The notes: generated from the sequence alone by a model not told the origin. Counted from the first letter of the stretch, positions 9,374-18,465 are shown. The stretch: DNA of 64,000 nucleotides from Candidatus Tisiphia endosymbiont of Beris chalybata (GCF_964026555.1 NZ_OZ032159.1:1426001-1490000), one strand, 5' to 3'. A program made the numbers and translations.

Positions 9374-10147
9374 ATGAGTATGATAAAAAAGTTAGTTGTA
9401 ACTATCCTGTCATTGCTATTATTTAATATAACAATTGTAACCGCCAAAGAATCTTTAAACCAAGAGGTTACTAACAAACATAGACTGCAACAAAATATCC
9501 AAGATCAGGATTTAACTAACGATTCTGATCTCACTGCTGCAAAATCCTATTATGATAAAGGAATAGCTTTTAAAAGATTTAAAAAATATCAAGATGCCAT
9601 AGAAAATTTTGACCTAGCCATTAAACATAAACATGATTATGCAGAAAGCTACTTGGAAAGAGGATGTTGTTTATTACACTTAGAAAAATATCAAAAAGCT
9701 ATAGAGAATTTTGATCTCGCTATTAAATATCAACCTAATTATGTGGAAAGCTATTTAGAAAAAGGACATGCTTTATCAGAATTAGGAAAACAACATGCAG
9801 CTATAGAAAATTATAACATAGCTATAAAATACCAACCTGATTATTCAAATGCCTATCACAACAAGGGAGTAGCTTTTGAAAGGTTAGGGCAATATCAAGA
9901 AGCTATAGAAAATTATAATTTAGCAATTAAATACCAACCTAATGATGCACCGACATATTATAACAAGGGTATATCTTTAATAAAGTTAGGAAGATACCAA
10001 GAAGCTATAGAAAATTTTGACCTGGCTATACAATACAAACCTGAACTTACTGAAAGTTATCAAGAAAAAGGTCAAGTATTACAAAAACTTGGAAAATCTA
10101 AGGACGCTACAGAATTATTTAATAAAGCTAAATCGTTGTCAAAGTAA
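9374..10147 (+). CDS. Secreted tetratricopeptide repeat protein
   Basis: This 257-residue protein has a clear signal peptide (MSMIKKLVVTILSLLLFNIT..., cleavage probably near residue 24). It is followed by five or six consecutive 34-residue TPR units with the pattern A-x4-KG-x8-Y-x2-AIENF/YDLAIKY-P. TPR arrays bind other proteins. With a signal peptide it would act in the periplasm or outside the cell. It starts 24 bp after the TraG-like fragment and is probably cotranscribed with it. TPR genes of this kind accompany RAGE conjugation genes. As cargo of the composite transposon it looks intact. Confidence 0.85.
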   Translation: MSMIKKLVVTILSLLLFNITIVTAKESLNQEVTNKHRLQQNIQDQDLTNDSDLTAAKSYYDKGIAFKRFKKYQDAIENFDLAIKHKHDYAESYLERGCCLLHLEKYQKAIENFDLAIKYQPNYVESYLEKGHALSELGKQHAAIENYNIAIKYQPDYSNAYHNKGVAFERLGQYQEAIENYNLAIKYQPNDAPTYYNKGISLIKLGRYQEAIENFDLAIQYKPELTESYQEKGQVLQKLGKSKDATELFNKAKSLSK

Positions 10148-10313
10148 ATTTTTTATCTACTAATAGATTAACCGCGCGTGTAGCCTTAAGAAAATGGCTA
10201 AAATCGCTATAATAACGCCATGTTCGACTTTTTTTTAAGATTGACAAAAGAATAGGATAGCCTAATAAGGTCATAGTTCAATTATCGAGAAAGAAGCTAT
10301 GACCCTAGAAACG

Positions 10314-11204
10314 TTAATTCTGGATAAGAGAGTTATGAATATATAGATTAAAGTCAAGTTTTGTGGAAGGTTTAGTTTTTTTTAGAGAATAAGCAACTAG
10401 GGTAGAAAGAATATGAACAAAAGCATTAATAGGAGATCTATGTCTTGTATGTTCAAGATTCATTTTATTTTTTAAAAAATCAAAAACTGTTTCAATTAAG
10501 TTTCGTTTTCGAAGCAAGATTTTTTCCTTTAAATCCATTAATTTATTCGCCATATTTTTCTTAATTCCATGAATCATTTTTAAGCCTCTTTCATATAAAT
10601 TTAAAAACAAATTTTGCTTGATATATCCCTTGTCAGCGGCCATAATGCCAGTTAATCCTTTAGTTAATTGCGCTACCGGAACTCTATCATCTACATTACC
10701 ATTAGTCACTTTTAATGCCATAATTTCTCCTTGGTTATTAATTATTAAATGTAATTTAAAGCCATAAAAATATCCCATAGAGGATTTACTATGTTTGGCT
10801 AATCCTTTAAAAACTTTATTACTATAGCGTCGTTTATTGTGACAAGCTTTAATTGTTGTAGAGTCAATAAAATAAATACCTGTTTCTTGCCCAAATAATA
10901 AATGAATCAACATATTTAAGGGCATGAATAATCGCGGCATTAAAGCAACAAATCTGTTATAGCTTAGGGCGCTAGGGAAGTCGTTCTTATGTAAATATTC
11001 GACGTAAGTTTTATAGAAAAATTTAAAGTTCTTAGCATGCGATGTATGAAACATAATTATTATTGTTAACATTTCGCTTAAACTCATATTACAAGCGCGA
11101 TCTCTCTGCTTATTGGATGGTAATAATTTGCTCTTTTCATATTCAAGATAAATTTTACAAAAATCATCTATAAAACTATATAATTCTGTGATATCTTTCT
11201 TCAT
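10314..11204 (-). CDS. IS982-A transposase
   Basis: This full-length 296-residue IS982-family transposase has MSLSEMLTIIIMFHTSHAK (the family's N-terminal block), IYFIDSTTIKACHNKR (first catalytic Asp), GIMAADKGYI (second Asp) and RNLIETVFDFLKN (catalytic Glu). The frame is intact. Its promoter end has been separated from the element terminus by the inner insertion at 11274, so it may no longer be mobile by itself. Confidence 0.85.
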   Translation of the reverse strand: MKKDITELYSFIDDFCKIYLEYEKSKLLPSNKQRDRACNMSLSEMLTIIIMFHTSHAKNFKFFYKTYVEYLHKNDFPSALSYNRFVALMPRLFMPLNMLIHLLFGQETGIYFIDSTTIKACHNKRRYSNKVFKGLAKHSKSSMGYFYGFKLHLIINNQGEIMALKVTNGNVDDRVPVAQLTKGLTGIMAADKGYIKQNLFLNLYERGLKMIHGIKKNMANKLMDLKEKILLRKRNLIETVFDFLKNKMNLEHTRHRSPINAFVHILSTLVAYSLKKTKPSTKLDFNLYIHNSLIQN

Positions 11205-11273
11205 GCCTACAGTTTGTTTTTTTGTTCAAAAACTTCAATACTGTAGGTTGCCTCCCTTGGCAATCCTTATTAT

Positions 11274-12409
11274 ACGCCATGTTCGACTTTTTTTTAAGAT
11301 TGACAAAAGAATAGGATAGACTAATAAGGTCATAGTTCAATTATCGAGAAAGAAGCTATGACCCTAGAAGAGTTTATCATTACTGTGTATTGTTTCATAG
11401 AAGAAAAAATGACTATCTTAACGCCATGTTCGACTTTTTTTTAGCAGGTAACTAATTTTTCGAGTTGTGTTGGCACAAGTTTTAAAGACTTTGTCAAAAA
11501 TGTAGCAATAGTATGAGCAAGTAATTTTCTAGCGATGCGAGATTGTAGATGCCAGTAACTCTTAACTCTGATAGCATTAATAGCAAAACGTTCTGTAAGC
11601 TGACCAATAACAGTTTCAATTAAACGACGAGTAGCAGTAATCCATTTAAGGAAATTCTTGGATCTATTATCCTTCATATTCTTTTTTAAAGGTGTTTGTA
11701 AATCAATGTTTTTGGTGGCCAACTCATCTTTTAAATCCTGACCAAGATAGCCTTTATCGCCCAGTACCATGCCACTAATATTAGGAGACATTACTTGCAG
11801 AGCTTCACGTTCAGACCCATTAGCAGGAGTTATCATGAATCCAGCTATTCGACCTTCTTCATTAATTAATACGTGTCCTAGAAAACCGTAATAATAGCTA
11901 TCTTTCGAAGCGCAGTACCCATAGTCAGCGTATTCCTTAAAACATCGCCCTCTCGTTGCTCGGGCCAAATTTATTACAGGAATCGGTACCCCATCTATCA
12001 TATGCAGATCTGATTTGCTTGCACTCTTAAACAAGTCGGCAAGCAGCATGTTCTTAATAGATAAAAGACCGCTACATTGCTTCACATAAGACGGTCTACT
12101 CTTTAGATTGGGAAACCATTCTTGAAAATGACGTTTAAAATATTCCCATATCTGCTTGTCTTGGTGCAAACCGATAAATTCTCCCACCACTTCCATTGTT
12201 AATGCTTCCACGTCACTTAAGCAAGGTGGAAATCCTGCTTTCCTTACTTTGATATTTTTGGTTATTATAGTCATTTTTTCTTCTATGAAACAATACACAG
12301 TAATGATAAACTCTTCTAGGGTCATAGCTTCTTTCTCGATAATTGAACTATGACCTTATTAGGCTATCCTATTCTTTTGTCAATCTTAAAAAAAAGTCGA
12401 ACATGGCGT
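11274..12409 (-). mobile_element. IS982-B inner unit: full element plus an inverted 5' fragment
   Basis: The unit begins and ends with the same IS982-B left terminus (ACGCCATGTTC at 11274; GAACATGGCGT ending 12409). It contains a ~145-bp plus-strand 5' piece coding MTLEEFIITVYCFIEEK... up to ~11418, and a complete 989-bp minus-strand element at 11421-12409. TTATTAT is duplicated on both sides. A unit with two left ends implies a transposition-linked inverted duplication. Confidence 0.72.
11441..12325 (-). CDS. IS982-B transposase, inner copy
   Basis: This complete 294-residue IS982-family transposase contains MIDGVPIPVINLARATRGR (first Asp), GMVLGDKGYLGQ (second Asp) and ATRRLIETVIGQLTER (catalytic Glu). 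It is essentially identical to the copies at 12456-13333 and 39071-39955, which indicates recent activity. It starts at 12325. Confidence 0.9.
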   Translation of the reverse strand: MTLEEFIITVYCFIEEKMTIITKNIKVRKAGFPPCLSDVEALTMEVVGEFIGLHQDKQIWEYFKRHFQEWFPNLKSRPSYVKQCSGLLSIKNMLLADLFKSASKSDLHMIDGVPIPVINLARATRGRCFKEYADYGYCASKDSYYYGFLGHVLINEEGRIAGFMITPANGSEREALQVMSPNISGMVLGDKGYLGQDLKDELATKNIDLQTPLKKNMKDNRSKNFLKWITATRRLIETVIGQLTERFAINAIRVKSYWHLQSRIARKLLAHTIATFLTKSLKLVPTQLEKLVTC

Positions 12410-12455
12410 TTATTATCTATTATCCTCCCATATTCCCCTTATCCAGAATTAACGT

Positions 12456-13333
12456 TAGAAGAGTTTATCATTACTGTGTATTGTTTCATAGAAGAAAAAA
12501 TGACTATAATAACCAAAAATATCAAAGTAAGGAAAGCAGGATTTCCACCTTGCTTAAGTGACGTGGAAGCATTAACAATGGAAGTGGTGGGAGAATTTAT
12601 CGGTTTGCACCAAGACAAGCAGATATGGGAATATTTTAAACGTCATTTTCAAGAATGGTTTCCCAATCTAAAGAGTAGACCGTCTTATGTGAAGCAATGT
12701 AGCGGTCTTTTATCTATTAAGAACATGCTGCTTGCCGACTTGTTTAAGAGTGCAAGCAAATCAGATCTGCATATGATAGATGGGGTACCGATTCCTGTAA
12801 TAAATTTGGCCCGAGCAACGAGAGGGCGATGTTTTAAGGAATACGCTGACTATGGGTACTGCGCTTCGAAAGATAGCTATTATTACGGTTTTCTAGGACA
12901 CGTATTAATTAATGAAGAAGGTCGAATAGCTGGATTCATGATAACTCCTGCTAATGGGTCTGAACGTGAAGCTCTGCAAGTAATGTCTCCTAATATTAGT
13001 GGCATGGTACTGGGCGATAAAGGCTATCTTGGTCAGGATTTAAAAGATGAATTGGCCACCAAAAACATTGATTTACAAACACCTTTAAAAAAGAATATGA
13101 AGGATAATAGATCCAAGAATTTCCTTAAATGGATTACTGCTACTCGTCGTTTAATTGAAACTGTTATTGGTCAGCTTACAGAACGTTTTGCTATTAATGC
13201 TATCAGAGTTAAGAGTTACTGGCATCTACAATCTCGCATCGCTAGAAAATTACTTGCTCATACTATTGCTACATTTTTGACAAAGTCTTTAAAACTTGTG
13301 CCAACACAACTCGAAAAATTAGTTACCTGCTAA
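12456..13333 (+). pseudogene. IS982-B transposase, outer copy lacking its first codons
   Basis: Identical to the inner copy from the third codon on (LEEFIITVYCFIEEKM...) but its start codon and first residues are stranded at 10302-10310 by the IS982-A insertion. An open frame still reaches it from 12350 through the IS982-A end, so a fused product is conceivable but probably not made from a proper signal. It forms, with 11421-12409, a ~0.9-kb inverted repeat with a ~50-bp spacer. Confidence 0.8.
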
Positions 13334-13353
13334 AAAAAAGTCGAACATGGCGT

Positions 13354-14472
13354 TAAGATAGTGAGTAGTTGATTATTATCCCAACCAGCTGCTTTTCTAA
13401 GCTGCTTGATAGAATCCCTTTTTTGCTTAGCCTTCTGTAATACATTCAATGCCATGTGTTTAATAATAGCTATATTTTGAGGAGCATTACCTTTTCTAAT
13501 ACGTGAATCATCATCTCTAAAACTAACATCCAAAATCCAGTGCACACTATTCTCAATAGCCCAATGAGATCGGATTGCCATACCGATTTTTACTGCTTCT
13601 TGCTCTAAAGAGCTAATGTAATATCTTGTTTCTTCAGATAAAACTCCTTTTATTTCTCGTTTACTTATAACCTCTATAATTGTCTTAAGCTCCGGCCAAT
13701 TATGTTGCTCCTGTAATTCTTGTGGCATAGTAACAGCTCGATAAATCCGTTCTTCAATACGTCCATGCTCACTTCCGTCAGTTGTTTGATTGATATCAAC
13801 TGACAATTCATTCAGCAACTCTTTATCTGCAAATACTAACTTAATATCTTGGTGTAAATTTCCTTGATTACCTTTTAATGATAGTATGTAATCTGCTTCT
13901 TTATCGATAATTGCTTGGGCAATCTCTCTTTGACAGCCCATAGCATCAATGGTAACAATAGCTCCTTTTATGTCTAGAATACCAAGTAATTTAGGTATTG
14001 CTGTAATTTCATTACTTTTATCAGATACTTTCTCTTGTGCTAACACTGTTCGACATTCACTAGCAAAAGCTGATACCATATGTAATGGATTCTTATCACC
14101 ATCGAATGTATGACGAGACACTTTCCCATCTATAGCTATATGTGTGCTACTTGGAAGTTTTAAGCTACTTGCCCAAACGGTAAAGCATGTGCTGAATGTT
14201 TTAGGATCAAGTACTCGAAAAAAACGTCGTAACGTATCGTCAGAAGGAATTCCATTAGCATATGGAAACACCGTACGTAAAAATTCTAATTTTAACCTGC
14301 CAAATCGTTCAATATCTCGCCAACCTTCTGCTCCACAAATAATTGCAGTTAAAGTCAAAAATAAAATCTCCTCCACACTATGAAGCTTATTCCTATCAAC
14401 TCTATGATCATTTATTCCATTAATAAAGTCTTCAAAACTTTCTCGTAATTCTTCTTCTCTCATGGTTACCAC
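13354..14472 (-). CDS. ISAs1-family transposase copy B, extreme 3' end replaced
   Basis: The minus strand from the start at ~14472 (MREEELRESFED at 14463) encodes the uninterrupted ISAs1-family transposase with AIDGKVSRHTFDG, VTIDAMGCQREIA and the C-terminal HWAIENSVHWILDV motif. After ...NNQLLTIL it runs into the IS982-B end and adds PCSTFF, instead of the native QYI-stop seen in copy A. It lacks only three native residues, so it may be the active transposase of the composite element. The element's inner terminal repeat is missing. Confidence 0.85.
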
Positions 14473-14558
14473 TCACTTATTTGTAACCACTACTATAATA
14501 ATTTTTATTCAATATTACTTATATAATTTTTTATATGAGGCAGCCCTGCTGGCAATGA

Positions 14559-15510
14559 TAATTCTCGATATCGCAAACTACAAAGATTTTTTTCTGGCTT
14601 TAGTTTTTGTTATACTGCACTGGCTAAATTATTAGTAGCATTTGCCAAAATTGAATCAGAAAAATGGTTGTTGGCTTTGGATCGTACTAACTGGAAATTT
14701 GGCAAGCTTGATATCAATATTTTAGTATTATCAATCTGCCATAATGGCATAGCTATACCAATCATGTGGGACATGTTACCAAAAACTGGCGTTTCAAATA
14801 GTGGTGAACGTCAGAAATTAATAGGTAGATTTTTGCAAGTATTTGGAGTAGAAAAAATATCAGCATTGCTTGGAGATCGTGAATTTATCGGTGATGACTG
14901 GTTGAAATTTCTAGCAGATCGTAATATTCCATTTTATATAAGAATTAAGCAAAATTTAACTATTGGTAGATCAGAAAACGAATTAGTGACAGCAAATCCA
15001 TTAGTAAAGAAGTTACAGAATAATGAATATAAAGTACTCAGAGGTAAGAGATATTTAGGTAAGAACTATAAAGGACCTAAAGTTTCTGTGGCTGCTTTGC
15101 GTAACGGAGAAGGAGAATTAGTAATTATAGCAACCAATGACAACCCCTATCAGGCCTTGGATATTTACAAAAAACGCTGGGAAATTGAAAATCTTTTTGC
15201 ATGCCTTAAGACGCGTGGCTTCAACTTTGAAAATACCCATTTAGTACATTTGGATAGAATAAACAAATTATTAGGGATATTAGCTATAACTTTTACCTTT
15301 GCTTATACTGTGGGCTTATGGCGGCATTCTATCTGGCCTATAAAATTGAAAACTCACGGCAGAAAGGCTATGTCACCTTTTAGGTATGGACTTGATTACT
15401 TACGAAGAATATATTTAAACCAAGGGCAAATGTACAAGGAACTATCCAGCATTATTGATATATTTATCAAGCCTCTAATCCCCAAATTACCAACAATTAT
15501 ATCATGTTAA
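14559..15510 (+). pseudogene. IS4-B transposase, C-terminal part
   Basis: It continues the frame broken at 5759: NSRYRKLQRFFSGFSFCYT, then LALDRTNWKFGKL (first Asp), LLGDREFIGDDW (second Asp) and YKKRWEIENLFACLK, a textbook IS4 YREK signature with the catalytic Glu. Stop at 15510 lies inside the right terminal repeat. Separated from its start by 8.8 kb, so it is not expressed as a whole. Confidence 0.87.
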
Positions 15511-15539
15511 CCTTTATGTCATGTACTGAGGCCGGTGCT

Positions 15540-16007
15540 ATTAAGATTTTTGAAGATGTGATAAGTGGTAAAATCTTTGACAGACCTGGACTAGAAGAGT
15601 TAATTGCTTATGCCAGACCAAATGATTTACTTTGTGTAGTAAGGCTTGATCGTTTAGGTCGTAGCCTAAAGGAATTGCTTGAAACTGTAGAATATCTCAA
15701 AGAATGCAAGATTGGTTTAATGTCCCTTGAAGAAAAGATAGATACATCTTCCGCTGCAGGTGAATTGGTATTTCATGTATTTGGTGCGATTGCACATTTT
15801 GAAAGAAGATTAATTGCAGAACGTACTAAGGACGGCATAAACGCTGCTAGATTAAAAGGTAAAATACCTGGTCGCCCTACTTTGAACAAAGAAAAACTAG
15901 ATTCAGCGCTAAAGTTAATTGAAACAGGTCTCTCTCCAACCGCGGCTGCTAAGCAATTGAATATTGGGCGTTCTACAATATATCGTGAGCTTAAATATGC
16001 AAGATAG
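15540..16007 (+). pseudogene. Serine recombinase (resolvase/invertase), 3' part
   Basis: It joins in frame to 5449-5508 after removal of the insertion. It has the resolvase-family blocks RPGLEELIAYARPNDLLCVV, RLDRLGRSLKELLETVEYL and AAGELVFHVFGAIAHFERRL, followed by the C-terminal HTH_7 DNA-binding domain (GLSPTAAAKQLNIGRSTIYREL). Such enzymes cut at short inverted sites with a serine nucleophile; that serine is in the 5' fragment. The open frame upstream of 15540 belongs to the IS end and is not native. Confidence 0.87.
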
Positions 16008-16085
16008 GTGTTTTTCATTAGTCCATTATGTCTTGCTGAACTCCTCTCTGATAAATGACATCTAGAAAATAATATTGTACCACAA

Positions 16086-16174
16086 TAGTACAAGAAAATC
16101 TAATATTTTTATTAATTGTACTATAATTTCTTCAGTTCACTGTAGTACAATAAAACTCTACTTTGTTTGTACTA
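16086..16174. promoter_or_regulatory. Cluster of four TTGTACTA/TAGTACAA motifs
   Basis: TAGTACAA occurs at 16086-16093 and 16143-16150, and its complement TTGTACTA at 16116-16123 and 16167-16174, with centres 30, 27 and 24 bp apart. The cluster lies in the 200-bp gap between the recombinase 3' end and the convergent ankyrin gene. It could be the binding region of a recombinase or of a regulator. No protein in the window can be assigned to it with certainty. Confidence 0.4.
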
Positions 16175-16215
16175 TATTCTGTGATAAAGCATACAAATTC
16201 CATTTGTTTCAAAAA

Positions 16216-18465
16216 CTACTCTAGATCATTGCTAAAACCATTTATAGAAGTATCTATATTGTTTTGAGAAAATATATTTCCTAGAAGATAAGTTGATGTT
16301 TCTTCTACGGGCGTGAGGAAATCACAATTAATTATTTCTATATTATTAGGGGGTGGAGTAAAATTAACCACGTCTATGATTTCATCCTCATCTATATCAT
16401 TAATTTCGGCATTAGGATCCATAATAGTAGTACTATGATCATCTTGCACATTACTTAAATTCACATTATTTATAATTTCTATACACTTTGTCTTTACCTT
16501 ATTTATTAAGACTCCTGAATCCTTGAGGGATATTACGTGCTCTAATATTTGTCCACATTGAGTTCTCCATTCTTCAATAGTCTTAGTTGCTTCAATACAT
16601 TTAGATGGTTCACTTTTTACGAGTTGTAGTAGTGGTAATAAGATCCTACTATCTTCAATTAAAATTTTAATCACCTGCACTATATCTTTAGCTTTAAAAT
16701 CCTTATTATTACGTGTCGCGGCTATATCAGTTAAAGATATACAACCCAATAAAAACTTTGTTTCCTCCTTAATATTGTAGTGGTCTTGGGTATTCTTAAG
16801 AAAGAACGCCTCCCCTATATCTATAAAATCTTTTACTGAATTTCTTCCGTGTACCATACGATTCAGCGTCTTAATGGTGTCATTAAATTCTTGTAAGTTC
16901 GTGGCCAAATCATTAGCTATAGCTTGTAATAGCTTAAACGGTTCTGGTGTCTTAATGAAAGAAGCAATATATTGCGCTTGCTTATGCTCCGAAAGACTTA
17001 CCACTGTAAAAGAGGAGAGCGTAAGTTTATATCGTTCCCCTGCTGCTGCCCATTGCTGCTGTAAACTATCAAATGCTGCTTTCACCTTATCTAATAGATC
17101 TCTTTCGGAGTTCGCTTTTAGTACCGGATTTGAAGGAGGCTCAGAGGGACAAACTGCAGCACACCGAAGTGTATATGAGGATGGGAGCCTAGACTCGACG
17201 TGCAAACTACCAGCGGCAGTAGCGTTTCGAAAGAGGTCTAATTTCTCTTCTTCTGAGGGTATATTCAAAACTAAAAAACATATACTTTGTATTATAGGCC
17301 TACTTTCTGTAGGTGTGTTTTCTTCCCATATTGGTGGAATAAGATTATTAATATTAGGATTTATCAATATGGATGAGTTATTATGATCTATACTATCCCC
17401 CTTTACAGGAGCCTCAGCAAAATTTGGTTGCATTTCTTTTATAACGACGGATTTAACTATTACTGGTACGGGAACAGCTGTGGCTATTCCTTGTGCTGGC
17501 GGCGTTATACATTTCTCTAAACTGCGTGTTTGTTGTACCTGTTCTAGTATTTCCTTAATAACATTAATTATCTCTGGGCAGGGGTTATTCTGCTGATCTC
17601 CTATTTTAAAATCAGCTCCATTTTTAAAGAGTCGTATAATTATTGTAGTATAGTGTTCTTTATCTTTAGACAATAATCTTGCGGCAAGATGTATAGAAGT
17701 ATTGCCTTCGTTATCCTGGGCATATATATCTACCTTCTTGTCTAAGAGCAAATCAATTATTTCTATATTTCCTGTTTCGATAGCAATATGTAATAGAGTA
17801 TTGCCTTCTTTATCTTTATAATCTAAGTTAACTTTATTATTTAAATAAAACTGTACAATTTTTTGTAAGCTATATTTTTCAGCTAGTTGGCGCAATGGAT
17901 AAATATTAAAATCCTTACTTATTGCGTTTTGATTAGAATTTCTATTGTTTGTTCTATTAGTTGTAGCAGTTTCCTCAATAATTTTGTTATCTTTTTCAAC
18001 ATTAAGCTGAATATTATCAGGGTTAGTAGTTTGAGGTATTGCTACTAGTTCTTGATCATTGTTTTGGTCATTTATAACAGTAAGGGATCCTATAGTTATT
18101 TCTCTCTTGTCCAGTGGATACTTCTCTTGAGGTATATAAGAGTTAGCTCCATGTTCTTTAAGGATATTTACAACCTCACAATCGTCAGCAAAAAATGCAA
18201 TAGCTACCAGAGAGTCTCCTTCAGAGTTTTCTACTTCCATACTGTATTTGAAACTTGCATATTCTCGTATTAGCTGTTCCAAGTCAGTAAGTGTACTGAA
18301 ATCTTTACCATGATGTTGTTGGAGTTTTTGTTGCTCTTTCTTATCTACCTCTAAGCAAATGGCAGCAATTTGATTACGGTATTCCTTATGACTAATGGCA
18401 ATTTTTTGCTTTTTGCTATTGGTATTTTTAGCTGCTTTATTTATAGGATGCTGACGTTTTGACAT
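16216..18465 (-). CDS. Ankyrin repeat protein with an in-frame palindromic element
   Basis: A 749-residue protein with no signal peptide. The N-terminus is basic (RQHPINKAAKNTNSKKQK), resembling a nuclear localisation sequence. A degenerate ankyrin unit lies near residues 80-110. Two clear units lie near residues 215-290 (KEGNTLLHIAIETGNIEIID and NEGNTSIHLAARLL). Residues ~409-457 (LFRNATAAGSLHVESRL...) are encoded by a P6 palindromic element inserted in frame, between low-complexity sequence and a helical C-terminal half. Ankyrin proteins of Rickettsiaceae are often secreted effectors that bind host proteins; the target here is unknown. The C-terminal region from ~460 to 749 has no family I recognise. 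Confidence 0.8.
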   Translation of the reverse strand: MSKRQHPINKAAKNTNSKKQKIAISHKEYRNQIAAICLEVDKKEQQKLQQHHGKDFSTLTDLEQLIREYASFKYSMEVENSEGDSLVAIAFFADDCEVVNILKEHGANSYIPQEKYPLDKREITIGSLTVINDQNNDQELVAIPQTTNPDNIQLNVEKDNKIIEETATTNRTNNRNSNQNAISKDFNIYPLRQLAEKYSLQKIVQFYLNNKVNLDYKDKEGNTLLHIAIETGNIEIIDLLLDKKVDIYAQDNEGNTSIHLAARLLSKDKEHYTTIIIRLFKNGADFKIGDQQNNPCPEIINVIKEILEQVQQTRSLEKCITPPAQGIATAVPVPVIVKSVVIKEMQPNFAEAPVKGDSIDHNNSSILINPNINNLIPPIWEENTPTESRPIIQSICFLVLNIPSEEEKLDLFRNATAAGSLHVESRLPSSYTLRCAAVCPSEPPSNPVLKANSERDLLDKVKAAFDSLQQQWAAAGERYKLTLSSFTVVSLSEHKQAQYIASFIKTPEPFKLLQAIANDLATNLQEFNDTIKTLNRMVHGRNSVKDFIDIGEAFFLKNTQDHYNIKEETKFLLGCISLTDIAATRNNKDFKAKDIVQVIKILIEDSRILLPLLQLVKSEPSKCIEATKTIEEWRTQCGQILEHVISLKDSGVLINKVKTKCIEIINNVNLSNVQDDHSTTIMDPNAEINDIDEDEIIDVVNFTPPPNNIEIINCDFLTPVEETSTYLLGNIFSQNNIDTSINGFSNDLE
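17095..17240 (-). repeat. Palindromic element P6 within the ankyrin gene (146 bp)
   Basis: The arms TAGATCTCTTTCG and CGAAAGAGGTCTA match the ccmF element at 35335-35480 in length, ends and encoded peptide style (NATAAGSLHVESRL versus TSAGNLYVESRLESS on the other reading strand). It keeps the ankyrin frame open for ~49 codons with no stop. Its core is more diverged than other copies, suggesting an older insertion. Confidence 0.85.

Larger units (their letters stand above)
10311..12455 (-). mobile_element. IS982-type element IS982-A, itself split by another IS982-B
   Basis: The terminal repeats ACGTTAATTCTGG (10311) and CCAGAATTAACGT (ending 12455) delimit the element, which sits inside the outer IS982-B copy with TAGAA duplicated. 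Its left end region is interrupted by the unit 11274-12409, which is flanked by the 7-bp repeat TTATTAT at 11267-11273 and 12410-12416. Confidence 0.75.
10215..13353 (+). mobile_element. IS982-type element IS982-B (outer copy), split by IS982-A
   Basis: The left end begins at 10215 (ACGCCATGTTCGAC) and runs to 10310 with the first codons MTLE of its transposase. The gene resumes at 12456 and the right end (GTCGAACATGGCGT) is at 13353. Between them lies IS982-A, flanked by the 5-bp repeat TAGAA (10306-10310 and 12456-12460). No target duplication joins its outer flanks: the right flank is the interior of ISAs1 copy B and the left flank is unrelated. A deletion or inversion has therefore followed insertion. 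Confidence 0.75.
5760..14548. mobile_element. Composite transposon with inverted ISAs1-type ends
   Basis: Both outer ends are the ISAs1-type terminus CAGGGCTGCC (5760-5769, inverted at 14539-14548). They are flanked by the 10-bp direct repeat CTGGCAATGA at 5750-5759 and 14549-14558. The left arm is ISAs1 copy A (plus strand, 5760-8089) and the right arm is copy B (minus strand, 13354-14548). Between them are a TraG-like fragment, a TPR protein gene and nested IS982 elements. The duplication at the outermost ends argues that the whole 8.8 kb moved as one unit. The alternative is one ISAs1 insertion followed by recombination with another copy. Confidence 0.78.
5509..15530 (+). mobile_element. 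IS4-type element IS4-B with a composite transposon inside it
   Basis: The left terminus CTCAGTACATGACATAAAGG (5509) and the right terminus, its inverted form ending at 15530, are perfect terminal repeats of about 25 bp. The 9-bp direct repeat GCCGGTGCT flanks them at 5500-5508 and 15531-15539, inside a serine recombinase gene. The element's own transposase is split at 5759/14559 by a second insertion of ~8.8 kb, so the IS proper is only about 1.2 kb. Confidence 0.88.

Noticed and set aside
12350-12455. N-terminal extension of the IS982-B transposase from 12350
   Set aside because: The extra codons are IS982-B inner end and IS982-A end sequence, not native transposase.
15504-15539. Start of the serine recombinase at an ATG near 15504
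   Set aside because: Those codons are the IS4-B terminal repeat; the true N-terminus is at 5449-5508 across the insertion.
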